Source: an uncultured Bacteroidota bacterium (GTDB taxonomy: Bacteria > Bacteroidota > Bacteroidia > 2-12-FULL-35-15). From it: a DNA stretch of 6,899 nucleotides. The notes under the pieces were generated by a model. The model made no database searches, had not been told where the DNA came from, and saw only the letters and a program-made list of their open reading frames with translations. Location: positions 1 to 6,899 of the forward strand of contig CAIRRW010000278.1 of the NCBI GenBank assembly GCA_903881065.1. The letters are read 5' to 3'. Below, piece by piece: positions 6,881 to 6,899 of this stretch. The translations under genes were made by a program, and so were the position numbers. Positions within the stretch are counted from its first letter, which is position 1. Every line of letters begins with the position of its first letter.

Positions 6881-6899
6881 TAAATCTATACTAATGGCT

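Noticed and set aside
6792..6898. Open minus-strand frame entering from the right edge and running through the GC-rich palindrome to a TAA at 6794-6792
   Set aside because: About 35 codons include the whole palindrome translated as low-complexity Pro/Gly residues. There is no family resemblance, and the openness follows from the GC-rich element lacking stops.

Overview
The window looks like an ordinary chromosomal stretch of an AT-rich member of the Bacteroidota. Three things point there. The genes lack Shine-Dalgarno sequences and have A-rich leaders. Copies of the Bacteroidota -7 promoter box (TAnnTTTG) lie upstream of two genes. The proteins have the flavour of that phylum, notably a PorT-like outer-membrane barrel and a DXS with the DRGGFAGADGATHHG signature. 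I cannot name a genus.

Layout, left to right. Positions 1-96 (minus) hold the first 32 codons of a nitronate monooxygenase-like flavoprotein that runs off the left edge. A 140-base divergent spacer separates it from a long-chain acyl-CoA synthetase at 237-2015 (plus). Sixteen bases later comes a 649-residue polytopic membrane protein at 2032-3981 (plus). It carries a GT-C glycosyltransferase-type membrane domain with TMTC-like signature motifs, fused to C-terminal TPR repeats. A 94-base spacer with a good -7 box leads into dxs at 4076-6007 (plus), encoding 1-deoxy-D-xylulose-5-phosphate synthase. Convergent to dxs, and sharing four bases with its stop codon, is a minus-strand secreted outer-membrane beta-barrel gene (6004-6714). 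The last 185 bases are noncoding as far as I can see. They hold the barrel gene's promoter box and a strikingly GC-rich 11-bp perfect palindrome of dispersed-repeat type, possibly followed by the promoter and first two codons of another plus-strand gene.

How the genes relate. The acyl-CoA synthetase and the TMTC-like gene are probably co-transcribed because of their spacing, but I see no clear pathway link. DXS makes the first intermediate of the MEP isoprenoid pathway. GT-C enzymes generally use polyprenyl-phosphate sugars, so a remote biochemical connection exists, but that is inference only. I did not find a new defence, mobile or otherwise undescribed system here. The items most worth a second look are the bacterial TMTC-like GT-C/TPR fusion, the GC-rich palindrome, and the TTAA stop-codon overlap combined with an unusual charged tail on the barrel protein.
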